From Thermodesulfovibrio yellowstonii (GTDB taxonomy: Bacteria > Nitrospirota > Thermodesulfovibrionia > Thermodesulfovibrionales > Dissulfurispiraceae): 64,000 bases of DNA. Positions 55,320-63,449 of the stretch are shown one piece after another. The stretch is taken from assembly GCA_020724365.1 (NCBI GenBank), contig DYHD01000001.1, positions 67,637 to 131,636 on the forward strand, given 5' to 3'. Position 1 is the first letter of the stretch; the number at the start of each line of letters is the position of its first letter. Below the pieces are notes generated by a model. The model saw nothing but the letters and a program-made list of their open reading frames with translations, did not search any database and had not been told where the DNA came from. A program made the position numbers and the translations under genes.

Positions 55320-55593
55320 ATTTGATGTTATCTTGTCTCCTCATGCAATAAAGGATATGGACAGCTTTAGCGGTATTGTTTGCTCAAAGATTGTGCGTGC
55401 GCTCGGCGCGCTCAGAGAAAATCCATTTCCGAAAGGCAGACTTATAAAGAAGATAAAAGGCAAGAAAACAGATTTCTATAGACTTAGAGCCGATATGCAC
55501 AGGGTGTTTTATGTTATAGAATCCGGTAAAGTGGTGGTTTTAAGGATTTTGAGCAAAAAAGAAGCGGACCGATTCATAAGCGGTTTAAAGTGA
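55312..55593 (+). CDS. RelE/ParE-family toxin
   Basis: A 93-residue toxin that starts at GTG 55312, overlapping the antitoxin by 8 bases. Core motifs are FDVILSPHAIKDMDSF, ALRENPFPKGRLIKKIKGKK, and DFYRLRADMHRVFYVIESGKVVVLRI, the typical Y-R-R-V-Y pattern of RelE-type mRNA interferases; ParE-like gyrase action is an alternative. Same higher-GC style as the antitoxin. Confidence 0.88.
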   Translation: MDKFDVILSPHAIKDMDSFSGIVCSKIVRALGALRENPFPKGRLIKKIKGKKTDFYRLRADMHRVFYVIESGKVVVLRILSKKEADRFISGLK

Positions 55594-55612
55594 CACTATT
55601 TATCAACACATT

Positions 55613-55732
55613 ATGCCAGAGTCCAAGAAACGGAAGATAGGGTTTGGGATGAAACAGTTCGAACAGTTTGAACAGTTTAAACGGTTTGAACAGTTTGAAC
55701 AGTTAGTTTACAGGAGGGTGAATGCCTGTTAA
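55613..55732 (+). pseudogene. Relic of an ORF6N gene 3' end fused to repeat array 2
   Basis: Reads PESKKRKIGFG from 55616, nearly the same as [11 protein letters not shown] at the end of the ORF6N gene (56713-56748; DNA match across GATAGGGTTTGGGA). After that the frame passes through the 9-bp array as (FEQ)n. Only the last dozen codons of the parent gene remain. Confidence 0.6.
55658..55702 (+). repeat. 9-bp tandem array 2 (5 units of TTTGAACAG)
   Basis: Five units, 45 bp, directly upstream of the four-helix-bundle gene. The variable position is A here, against C or T in arrays 1 and 3; the third unit is TTTAAACGG. Confidence 0.85.
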
Positions 55733-56177
55733 ATATTTCGAAGATTTATCAGTCTGGAAGTTATCGCGAGAATTGACCGATAGAATTTATACAATCACAG
55801 GCTCGGGCGGATTCTCAAAAGATTATGGTCTTCGAGACCAGATCAGAAGGGCATCCATATCAGTAATGTCAAATATTGCAGAAGGATTTGAGAGAGGCGG
55901 CAATCAGGAGTTCAGCCAATTTCTGTCAATCGCAAAAGGCTCATGCGGGGAAGTGCGCTCTCAATTATATGTTGCAATGGATCAGGGTTATATTACTCAA
56001 AAAGATTCTGAGCAATTGATTGATGATTTTAAAAAACTTTCTATTATGATTAATAATTTCATGGAATACTTAAAAGGAAGCAATTATAAAGGGACAAAAT
56101 ACAAAAAACCGCCGGTAAAAAGTATGAGGGAAGAGGTTGAAGATTTTCTAAAGGACTATAAAAAAGGAACCGTTTGA
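55722..56177 (+). CDS. Four-helix-bundle protein (S23/bAvd-like)
   Basis: A 151-residue member of the family first seen as products of intervening sequences in 23S rRNA genes and as accessory proteins of diversity-generating retroelements. Typical blocks are [60 protein letters not shown] and [18 protein letters not shown]. No reverse transcriptase is near. AGGAGGGTGA precedes the ATG. Its TGA stop is in the first full unit of array 3, so the gene is bracketed by repeats. Confidence 0.93.
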   Translation: MPVKYFEDLSVWKLSRELTDRIYTITGSGGFSKDYGLRDQIRRASISVMSNIAEGFERGGNQEFSQFLSIAKGSCGEVRSQLYVAMDQGYITQKDSEQLIDDFKKLSIMINNFMEYLKGSNYKGTKYKKPPVKSMREEVEDFLKDYKKGTV

Positions 56178-56226
56178 ACCGTTTGAACTGTTTGAACCGC
56201 TTGAACCGTTTAAACCGTTTGAACTG
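56166..56226 (+). repeat. 9-bp tandem array 3 (about 7 units of TTTGAACYG)
   Basis: Six full units plus a partial first one. It provides the stop codon of the four-helix-bundle gene (GTT TGA AC), as array 1 does for cas6. It is followed by GTTTTTATAAGAGAG (56226-56240), identical to the right flank of array 1. Confidence 0.88.
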
Positions 56227-56249
56227 TTTTTATAAGAGAGCGTAGGGGG

Positions 56250-56762
56250 ATGAAAATAGACATAGTGCCGCATGAAATTATAGAGAGCAAGATAGTGTTA
56301 ATCAGAGGCAGGAAGGTTATGCTGGACAGGGATCTTGCAGTTTTGTATGAGGTTGAGACCAGAGATTTAAATAAAGCAGTAAAGCGAAACATTGACCGAT
56401 TCCCTGAAGACTTTATGTTCCAGTTGACAAATGATGAGTTTGACAACTTGAAGTTCCATTTTGGAACATCAAGTTGGGGCGGCACGCGAAAGTTACCATA
56501 CGCCTTTATGGAGAACGGCGTTGCAATGTTGTCTGGAGTTTTAAGCAGTAAGAGGGCCGTTCATGTGAATATACAGATAATGCGAACTTTTACACGACTC
56601 AGGGAGATTATTCTATCTCACAAAGAGCTTCAACGGAATATCGAGGATATGGAAAAGAAATATGATGCTCAGTTTAAAGTAATCTTTGATGCTATAAAAC
56701 AACTGATGACCCCGCCTGACTCCAAGAGGCGAAAGATAGGGTTTGGGAGAGAGGGGGAGTAG
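56250..56762 (+). CDS. ORF6N-domain protein
   Basis: A 170-residue protein with an N-terminal ORF6N domain ([50 protein letters not shown]) as found in phage antirepressors, then [21 protein letters not shown], and a coiled-coil C-terminal part ending [12 protein letters not shown]. Likely DNA-binding. It is a common passenger of mobile cassettes. Its stop is 2 bases before the cas8 ATG, and the cas8 ribosome site lies in its last codons. Confidence 0.92.
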   Translation: MKIDIVPHEIIESKIVLIRGRKVMLDRDLAVLYEVETRDLNKAVKRNIDRFPEDFMFQLTNDEFDNLKFHFGTSSWGGTRKLPYAFMENGVAMLSGVLSSKRAVHVNIQIMRTFTRLREIILSHKELQRNIEDMEKKYDAQFKVIFDAIKQLMTPPDSKRRKIGFGREGE

Positions 56763-56764
56763 GG

Positions 56765-57976
56765 ATGGAAGAAAAAATAAAAATTTATCCGTCAAACTGG
56801 CTGTATAATGCTTCGGTTATAGGTTTTTTGAGAGTTGTAGCACATGCATGTGGCGAAACTACTGTTGAAAATTGGCTGCAGGCAGATGGAACGGTAATAA
56901 TTAATATAGATATTTTTAAGAATACAAAAATTCATAACAAAGAACTTCCATTGTGCTTGAAGTATTACACAGAGTATCTTGTTAATGATAGCGATATGAA
57001 AGAATGGCTTTATAAGAAAGATAAGCAAGGAAAAACCTATGAGGAAAAATATAAAGACATTATAGGACAATTAGGAAATTTCGGCTATAAATTTATTCAA
57101 GCAGGAAACAAGCTGTTTGCTTCTAAAACACCATATCAAAATCTTGTTCAGTTGAGCGAATGGAAGTCGTTAGAATTTGCTGCTTTAACAAGTAAATTGC
57201 AGGATTATCCGAAGATAAAATCTGAGTCCGCATGTGGTTTGTGCAGCAATAATAAGGTGTTGAAGCCAAATCCAGATAGCAAGTTGGAAAACAGACTGTT
57301 TGTTTTTCAGGAACCACATATGCGATTATTAGCTCCCTCAACAGGAGAGTTTCCGAATGCTTTTTGGAATTTAAATGACTCTCTTTCAATATGCCCACTA
57401 TGTGCTTACTTGATAATTCATCATCATATTCCCTTTGAGAATGCAAGAACACAGGGAGGCCAAATCTTTATTAATGTTCCTTCTTTCAAAGTGATGTGGC
57501 ATCTTAATAAATATGCCTCAGAGATTTTAAGCAGACGGAATAATTATCAGATCAGAGAAATACTGGGCATTAGCTTTATGGAGTTGGCACAGAAGATTTT
57601 TACCACACTTGGAGCATGGAGCATGATGAATATTGAAATGGTAGTAAAAAATTATAATCGTGCTACTAAGCAATCGGAAATAGACTATTATTCCTTGCCT
57701 TATGAAGCATCGCGACTTCTGCTCAATAAAGATATAGCGGGTTTAATCAGTCAAACAAAAGAAGATTTTATTCTGGAAATTATATTAAGCGGTAAATTTG
57801 ATAGCTTGTTGATATTAAATCAGAAAATCTTGCGGTACGCAATGACAAACTCTAGTGCATTTGAGGATAAATATTTCTCAAAACTTAATAACAAAGATGC
57901 ACGCAGTCTTAAAAATCTTTCAGTGATATTGCCAGAACTTTATGTCAGAATAAATTCAATCTTAAAAGTGGGGTGA
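56765..57976 (+). CDS. cas8b: Cas8-type large subunit, Cst1 (CXXC-CXXC) family, subtype I-B
   Basis: A 403-residue subunit of a type I-B effector. It starts KIYPSNWLYNASVIGFLRVV, the usual Cst1 opening. Two zinc-finger-type pairs, CGLC (about 157) and CPLC (about 216), give the family its CXXC-CXXC name, with FPNAFWNLNDSLSICPLCAY around the second. The large subunit recognises the PAM and helps recruit Cas3. It is shorter than I would expect for the whole family (about 500-600); the next gene may encode the missing C-terminal part. Confidence 0.88.
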   Translation: MEEKIKIYPSNWLYNASVIGFLRVVAHACGETTVENWLQADGTVIINIDIFKNTKIHNKELPLCLKYYTEYLVNDSDMKEWLYKKDKQGKTYEEKYKDIIGQLGNFGYKFIQAGNKLFASKTPYQNLVQLSEWKSLEFAALTSKLQDYPKIKSESACGLCSNNKVLKPNPDSKLENRLFVFQEPHMRLLAPSTGEFPNAFWNLNDSLSICPLCAYLIIHHHIPFENARTQGGQIFINVPSFKVMWHLNKYASEILSRRNNYQIREILGISFMELAQKIFTTLGAWSMMNIEMVVKNYNRATKQSEIDYYSLPYEASRLLLNKDIAGLISQTKEDFILEIILSGKFDSLLILNQKILRYAMTNSSAFEDKYFSKLNNKDARSLKNLSVILPELYVRINSILKVG

Positions 57977-57980
57977 TAAT

Positions 57981-58523
57981 ATGAGCATTTACGAAAATAT
58001 TACAAAACAGTTAGATGAACTGCATGAGAAGATAAGACCGGACAATATTGATGAGTGGCTTGAAGATGTTAGAAAAACTATGAACATTTTTCTTGCCGGA
58101 GAGAAAATATCGCATTTTAGGAAAACGCTTGAATCTATCGAATACGACCTAAAAAAAGATGGCTCTAAGAATGAGCAACTTAAAAAGATTTATGGACTTA
58201 TTAATAGCCTGAAAACAGCAGAGCCTGATTTTTTAATTGAAAGATTAAGGAATAGCGGATGGTCAATTGCAAGAAATGAAACAGGTTTACAAGAAGCCAT
58301 TAATAAAGAAGCGCTGAGACTCCTTGAGCAAACAAGGCTTGGAAAAAGAGATAATGTGATTGGTATGCTGATGAGAGATTTCACTACAAAGAAGGTAAAA
58401 TTTCCTATTGAACTGGTAGAAGCCTCGAAACAGAAACACGATGTAAACCATTTTAGAGCATTCATTTATGCTTTTTTGAGTAATTTCACAACTGAAAAAA
58501 CTAAGGAGGGCGGCAATGAGTAA
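57981..58523 (+). CDS. Small helical protein between cas8 and cas7: candidate small subunit (Cas11-like)
   Basis: A 180-residue, mostly helical, charged protein (ITKQLDELHEKIRPDNIDEW, LRLLEQTRLGKRDNVIGMLM, NHFRAFIYAFLSNFTTEKTK). I do not recognise it by motif. It starts 4 bases after cas8 with a ribosome site over that stop codon, and overlaps cas7 by 8 bases. In type I-B systems the small subunit Cas11 is usually made from an internal start within cas8; here size and place suggest a separate gene for it. This is inference. Confidence 0.55.
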   Translation: MSIYENITKQLDELHEKIRPDNIDEWLEDVRKTMNIFLAGEKISHFRKTLESIEYDLKKDGSKNEQLKKIYGLINSLKTAEPDFLIERLRNSGWSIARNETGLQEAINKEALRLLEQTRLGKRDNVIGMLMRDFTTKKVKFPIELVEASKQKHDVNHFRAFIYAFLSNFTTEKTKEGGNE

Positions 58524-59610
58524 TAATAATTGCAAACTAAAAGATGACTTGAAGGCTATTACTTTTACCACTATCTTTGAAGCTTCGGCTCTAAATAGAG
58601 ATGAAAAATTGGGCGGGAATATTCCATCAATCAAAAAACTTACACGATTCGGAAATAAAACTTTCAGCTATCTATCAAGGGTAGCGATGAGGCATTATCT
58701 GTTTGAGACACTTTCAAAAACTTACAAAGATGATTGGACTCCAGCTCTGTGTTTTGAATCTGGAACAGGAAATAATAAAGTTGTCCAGTTTGATTTAAGA
58801 AGTCAGAATATTCTTACACACGCCGAGCTTGATGCTTTCGGTTATATGTTTACAATAGGTGGACAATCAAGCATTACAAGAAAAGCTGCTGTTGGAATTA
58901 CAAAGGCAGTTGCCCTTGAGACATGGGAAGGAGATATGCAGTTTAATGCAAACCATGATCTTGCTTCCAGATGCGGAGCTAATCCTAATCCTGTTAATAA
59001 AGAAGAACAGGGGGCACTTTTTAAGGTTCCTTTTACAATGGATATTGATAAACTGGGATATGATGAATGGTGGATAAAGGATCATAATTATGATAGCACT
59101 GCAGAAAAGCTGACATTATTTTTATCTGAAAAAGGGACGGAATCTCTAGTATTGACTCATGTCATAGAAGCAGAAGAGAGAGAAAAAGACAAAAAGTATG
59201 CTGTAAAAGGGAAAAATAACTCTGCAATAGGAGAAATAGAAGTTAGGAAAGAAGGTGCTAAGAAAAAAGCTATTTTTAGATTAGACGATATAGAAAAGAA
59301 AATAAGAATATGCCAGATTCTTGAGGTCCTGAAAAACGGTCTTATTTACCACACCAGTGGCGAAAATTATGGGATTGTTCCATTATTCATAATTGCTGCT
59401 GGATTAAAGCTTCCTATTCCCTTATTTAATTCTTTTGTTGAATTGGGAAATTTTGAAGAATCTATTCTTGATAATTCCTATATCCTTTGTGAAAGCGATA
59501 AGAGACTTGTCTATGTTTATAATCCCAAGGATTTGGCAGGACAGATAAATACCTCTGATCTCTATACTGACTGGGATGAGTTTTTGAAACAACTGGGAGT
59601 TAAACAATAA
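58516..59610 (+). CDS. cas7: Cas7 backbone protein (Cst2/DevR family)
   Basis: The 364-residue backbone subunit that polymerises along crRNA. Typical of the Cst2/DevR branch: ITFTTIFEASALNRDEKLGG, FSYLSRVAMRHYLFETL, GYMFTIGGQSSITRKAAVGI, and KAVALETWEGDMQFNANHDL. The ATG overlaps the small upstream gene and is preceded by AAGGAGG. Confirms the I-B (Tneap-like) subtype. Confidence 0.94.
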   Translation: MSNNNCKLKDDLKAITFTTIFEASALNRDEKLGGNIPSIKKLTRFGNKTFSYLSRVAMRHYLFETLSKTYKDDWTPALCFESGTGNNKVVQFDLRSQNILTHAELDAFGYMFTIGGQSSITRKAAVGITKAVALETWEGDMQFNANHDLASRCGANPNPVNKEEQGALFKVPFTMDIDKLGYDEWWIKDHNYDSTAEKLTLFLSEKGTESLVLTHVIEAEEREKDKKYAVKGKNNSAIGEIEVRKEGAKKKAIFRLDDIEKKIRICQILEVLKNGLIYHTSGENYGIVPLFIIAAGLKLPIPLFNSFVELGNFEESILDNSYILCESDKRLVYVYNPKDLAGQINTSDLYTDWDEFLKQLGVKQ

Positions 59611-59613
59611 GAC

Positions 59614-60411
59614 ATGATGAAACAAGTTCTGAGAATCAAAATCCATCAGCCGGATGCTCATTACAGAGTGCCTTTTAGCTATCGGAGGCGGTTTACATAT
59701 CCAATACCTCCTCACTCTACGGTTAAGGGATTAATCTGCAATGTAATGGGCATTAAAGATGACAAAGATGCTGAAGAATTACAGAAGGGTCTGTCCTTAG
59801 CAATCTACGGGACATTTGAAAGCATAGTAAAAGAGTATATCTGGTTTCGTAACTTAAAGAAAGAAAGCCATATTAATAAATTTAATTCAACAATAAACAG
59901 AATCATGGACGGCGTGCCTCAGCATCCAGGCGGACAGATGCCAGTAACAGTAGATGTCCTCCATAATGTTGACCTTTGTGTTTACATCTATCATCCGGAA
60001 TTAATGGATGAGATTAAATCCACTTTTGAGAATCCGTTCAATAGACTTTCATCGCTTCATCTTGGAAGGTCTGAGGACTGGATTGTTATCAAAGAGATTA
60101 AAAAAATTAGTATTGACAAGGGAGGTCTGAGACATCTTTCTTTATTTACATGGATTCCTACTTTATCGGACATGGATGATGAATTTATGCCAGATAAAGA
60201 AAGCTATAAAAAGTTTTACGAGCAAGCTAACGGCAATCTTTTCAGGCTACCGAGTTTTTATCGGATAACTGAAAATAATCAAAGAGTCTTTACCAAATAC
60301 ATTGAGGTTAAGCTGTTTGAAAAAGGCGGGTTCAAGAAACAAGAATTTTATGTAGATACCAGCGAGGGGATTCCGATCCCATTATTCTTTGCAAAAATGA
60401 GGGTGGATTAA
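59614..60411 (+). CDS. cas5: Cas5 (subtype I-B)
   Basis: A 265-residue RAMP protein that caps the crRNA 5' handle. The N-terminal pattern VPFSYRRRFTYPIPPHSTVKGLICNVMG is the Cas5 signature (key: F-YRRRFTYP-PPSTV-G). Also EYIWFRNLKKESHINKF and SSLHLGRSEDWIVI. It follows cas7 by 3 bases and touches cas3 without a gap. Confidence 0.93.
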   Translation: MMKQVLRIKIHQPDAHYRVPFSYRRRFTYPIPPHSTVKGLICNVMGIKDDKDAEELQKGLSLAIYGTFESIVKEYIWFRNLKKESHINKFNSTINRIMDGVPQHPGGQMPVTVDVLHNVDLCVYIYHPELMDEIKSTFENPFNRLSSLHLGRSEDWIVIKEIKKISIDKGGLRHLSLFTWIPTLSDMDDEFMPDKESYKKFYEQANGNLFRLPSFYRITENNQRVFTKYIEVKLFEKGGFKKQEFYVDTSEGIPIPLFFAKMRVD

Positions 60412-63075
60412 ATGGCTGATATTCTTGCTAAGAGCAAAAAATCTATTTCACTTAAAAAGCATACGATTGGTTTATTCGAACAGTTAGATGTTTTAATAAA
60501 CAAAGTCCCTGCACTGAAAAAATATGAAGTATTATTGAGGCGTGCTGCTTTTGCTCATGACATTGGGAAAGTCTCCCCTTCTTTTCAGATTTCATTAAGG
60601 AACTGGAACTATGAGCCTCGTCCCTCTTTTCCTGATGTGCCCCACAGTCTGTTTTCTTTGCTCTGGATTGACGAAAATGTCTTGAGAGAGAAAATCTCTG
60701 ATGAATTTGATAGAAAAATACTGCTTTCTGCTATTGCTTTCCACCACTGGAGAAATAATTTTCAGAATATAATACTCGGCAGCAATAAGGATTTTCGAGA
60801 GGCAATTAACTTGTTGTTAGAAAATACCGTCTTTAGAAATGAATTGTTATGGAACCTTAAAACGCATCTTACAGATGAACTATTTAAAGACTATCAAAGC
60901 ATCCTAAATTTCAACGAAGAGCTTGCCTTCACTATTGTCAATGGAAGCGATCTTTTTGTCTATCTTCTGCCGCCTTATTTCGGATATTTTCTGCCTCATA
61001 GGATAACTCTGAATGATGAAGAGAAAAGAAAATGGATTAACGTTTCAGGAAGTTTGATGAGGATTGACCATTTTGCCTCTTATGTTCAGGAAGAAGGTGT
61101 TAATGAGTATATAGAGAAAGATATTCCTGATTATGAAATCATTAAAAATAAAATTGAACAGAAGCTATCTATAAAAATATGGCAGTTACAGGAGATTGAT
61201 AAAACAAAGGATACCAATGTAATGCTTATTGCTCCAACCGGTTCTGGAAAGACTGAATTTGCATACTTATGGGGTGCAGGCAAGAAATTATTTTTTACAC
61301 TGCCGCTCAGGAGCGCGGTCAATGCAATATTTAGGCGGTCATGTGGATATTTTAATAACAATAATAATGAAAATACAGGATTATTGCATTCTGATGCTGA
61401 TGTGTATCTTTTTACAAAATCTGAAAGCCACGAAGGAGAAAACACAAGAATCCTTGATATGGCAAGGCAGCTATCCCTACCGGTTTTAGTCTCTACAGGA
61501 GATCAGATTTTCCCCACCGCCCTGAAGTATCCTGGTTATGAAAAAATCTATTCCACGCTTGGTTATTCAAAACTCGTCGTAGATGAAGTTCAGGCTTATG
61601 ATCCGAGAGCAGCAGCAATCATTGTTAAGCTCATCGAAGATGTTGTAAAACTGGGCGGGAAATTTCTTTTGATGACGGCAACACTGCCGCCTTTTGTGAA
61701 AAAACAAATAGAGGATAGAATCGGCAAAGATGAACTTCAAATCATAGATAAATATAAGGATTGTGAGCATATTTGTAAACATAAAATTGAAGTCCGTGAA
61801 GATGATATTACAAAAATGATTGATAAAATATTGAGCAAGGCAGAGGAAGGGAAACGGGTGCTGGTCATCCTTAATACTGTGGAAACAGCACAAAAGATTT
61901 ATGAAGAAATTGCTAAAGCTAATAAAGAAAAAATTTATTTAAAACTTCTTCATTCAAGATTTACTTTTAATGATAGAAAGAGCTTTGAGGATGAAATCGT
62001 CGGGACTAAAGATATGCCAGGAACTTTTAGCAATCCAAAACCAGATGATGAAAAAGAAGGCAAAATACTCGTAGCAACACAGGTAGTCGAAGCCTCCCTT
62101 GATATAGATGCAGATATTCTTTATACAGAACTTGCCCCGATAGATTCGCTTGTTCAAAGAATGGGTAGAGCACTGAGAAGGATTAGAGATAAAGAATCTT
62201 TCAAAAAATATTTGGATGCTAAAGAATCCACAGTTCCTAATATTATTATTTTTTATCAAAGGCCAAATGACAACGTTAAATTATCCTCTGGTGCAGGGAT
62301 TGTATATCAAAACGATTTATTGGCTTTTTCGCTTGCATTACTATTCAGGGGAGCAATGCCGGAATCAATTTCTGATAGTAAGATCGATGAATTAAAGAAA
62401 AAGCATTGGCCGGAAGAAAAAAAAGATAAACAAAAAACTCAAGATGCGATTAAAAGTTTTCTTGAAGATTTATTTAAAACTTTTGATACAGTTCAAAATT
62501 CTCAAACTAAAGGACAGGTGAAAAAGAAAAAGATTGAGATGCAAAAGATGTTGATTTTTACTATCGCTGAAGCCGACAAGAAACCATTGGTAGAAAATCT
62601 CTATGATCTATTGCCGCCGAAATCGGGTTATTTACAAAGGTTTTACGAAACCCTTGATATTCTTGATGCAGGTTATATGTCTGATAGAAAAGAAGATGCG
62701 TTGAAATTATTCAGAGAAATTTATACAGTGCCAGCAATTCCAGAAGATAGGGAAAAAGAGTTCAAGAAATCCATAGAGAATTTTCTTAATAAAAATAAAT
62801 TGAGCTATACATATTTTAAAATTGATGTTCTTTCCGAATATGTGGTAAATATTGACATTAGAAAATATCTTTATAACAACTCGTTAAATCTAAAAAATGT
62901 TTCTTATCTTGCATATGAACTTAAAGGCGTCAGTGATGAACAGATGAATAAAATTAAGAAATGGTTGAGCGGAGTTTATATCTTTAGCGGAAAATACAAC
63001 AAGAACACAGGGGTAACCTTTAACACAGGGAATAAAAAAAGGGAAAGGCAAGATTCAGGAATAATTGATATATAG
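60412..63075 (+). CDS. cas3: Cas3 helicase-nuclease
   Basis: The 887-residue target-degrading enzyme. The N-terminal HD nuclease has AAFAHDIGKVSPSFQ (about 45-59) and IAFHHWRNNF. The SF2 helicase follows: Walker A LIAPTGSGKTEFAYL (about 273-287), Walker B LVVDEVQAYDPRAA (DEVQ where many Cas3 have DEVH), MTATLPPF, ATQVVEASLDIDADILYTE, and QRMGRALRR. All catalytic parts look intact. It is the last cas gene present; the ATG directly follows the cas5 stop. Confidence 0.95.
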   Translation: MADILAKSKKSISLKKHTIGLFEQLDVLINKVPALKKYEVLLRRAAFAHDIGKVSPSFQISLRNWNYEPRPSFPDVPHSLFSLLWIDENVLREKISDEFDRKILLSAIAFHHWRNNFQNIILGSNKDFREAINLLLENTVFRNELLWNLKTHLTDELFKDYQSILNFNEELAFTIVNGSDLFVYLLPPYFGYFLPHRITLNDEEKRKWINVSGSLMRIDHFASYVQEEGVNEYIEKDIPDYEIIKNKIEQKLSIKIWQLQEIDKTKDTNVMLIAPTGSGKTEFAYLWGAGKKLFFTLPLRSAVNAIFRRSCGYFNNNNNENTGLLHSDADVYLFTKSESHEGENTRILDMARQLSLPVLVSTGDQIFPTALKYPGYEKIYSTLGYSKLVVDEVQAYDPRAAAIIVKLIEDVVKLGGKFLLMTATLPPFVKKQIEDRIGKDELQIIDKYKDCEHICKHKIEVREDDITKMIDKILSKAEEGKRVLVILNTVETAQKIYEEIAKANKEKIYLKLLHSRFTFNDRKSFEDEIVGTKDMPGTFSNPKPDDEKEGKILVATQVVEASLDIDADILYTELAPIDSLVQRMGRALRRIRDKESFKKYLDAKESTVPNIIIFYQRPNDNVKLSSGAGIVYQNDLLAFSLALLFRGAMPESISDSKIDELKKKHWPEEKKDKQKTQDAIKSFLEDLFKTFDTVQNSQTKGQVKKKKIEMQKMLIFTIAEADKKPLVENLYDLLPPKSGYLQRFYETLDILDAGYMSDRKEDALKLFREIYTVPAIPEDREKEFKKSIENFLNKNKLSYTYFKIDVLSEYVVNIDIRKYLYNNSLNLKNVSYLAYELKGVSDEQMNKIKKWLSGVYIFSGKYNKNTGVTFNTGNKKRERQDSGIIDI

Positions 63076-63449
63076 ATAGGGCGGTTTTATGAAAAAAGAA
63101 CAAAACTCAAATCCTTGACAAACACCAAAAAGAACTTCTTGCACAGCTTCTTGAGCTTAATGATTTTTTCTGCCGATTAAACTAACCCAGTTAATTCATA
63201 AATTTCTTTTTCAATAAGCTGGGAACCCTTGCACCAGATGAGTTTGAGGCTAATTATCCACTTGCTCCAATAATTACACAGTGTGTTTTGATAATTATAT
63301 AAGTTCATTGAAAATATTGGTTTTCTTATCGAATATATGCACTGTATGGATTAACTGGGCTAAAAAATGCCGTTCTCTATAAAGTTATAATCTTGTTGCA
63401 TAAACCTTTAAACTATAGTAATATAATACCAAAATATTAAGGAGTATAG
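63076..63449. other. 374-bp gap after cas3, with an inverted-repeat element
   Basis: This is where cas4, cas1, cas2 or an array would often follow. Instead it holds a frameshifted small ORF (63089-63185: ATG and nine codons in one frame, then KTQILDKHQKELLAQLLELN in the next) and an inverted repeat with arms 63182-63200 and 63345-63363. A TATAAT-like box near 63422 may serve the next gene. No repeat-spacer pattern is seen. Confidence 0.6.
63182..63363. repeat. Inverted-repeat element with CCCAGTTAAT ends
   Basis: The arms are CTAACCCAGTTAATTCATA (63182-63200) and TATGGATTAACTGGGCTAA (63345-63363), complementary in all but 2 positions of 19. The enclosed 144 bp have no ORF. Confidence 0.65.

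Noticed and set aside
63089-63185. Small gene after cas3, frameshifted in an A-rich run
   Set aside because: Joining two frames would give about 31 residues with no known family; it may be a relic or a sequencing indel, so it is only mentioned with the gap.
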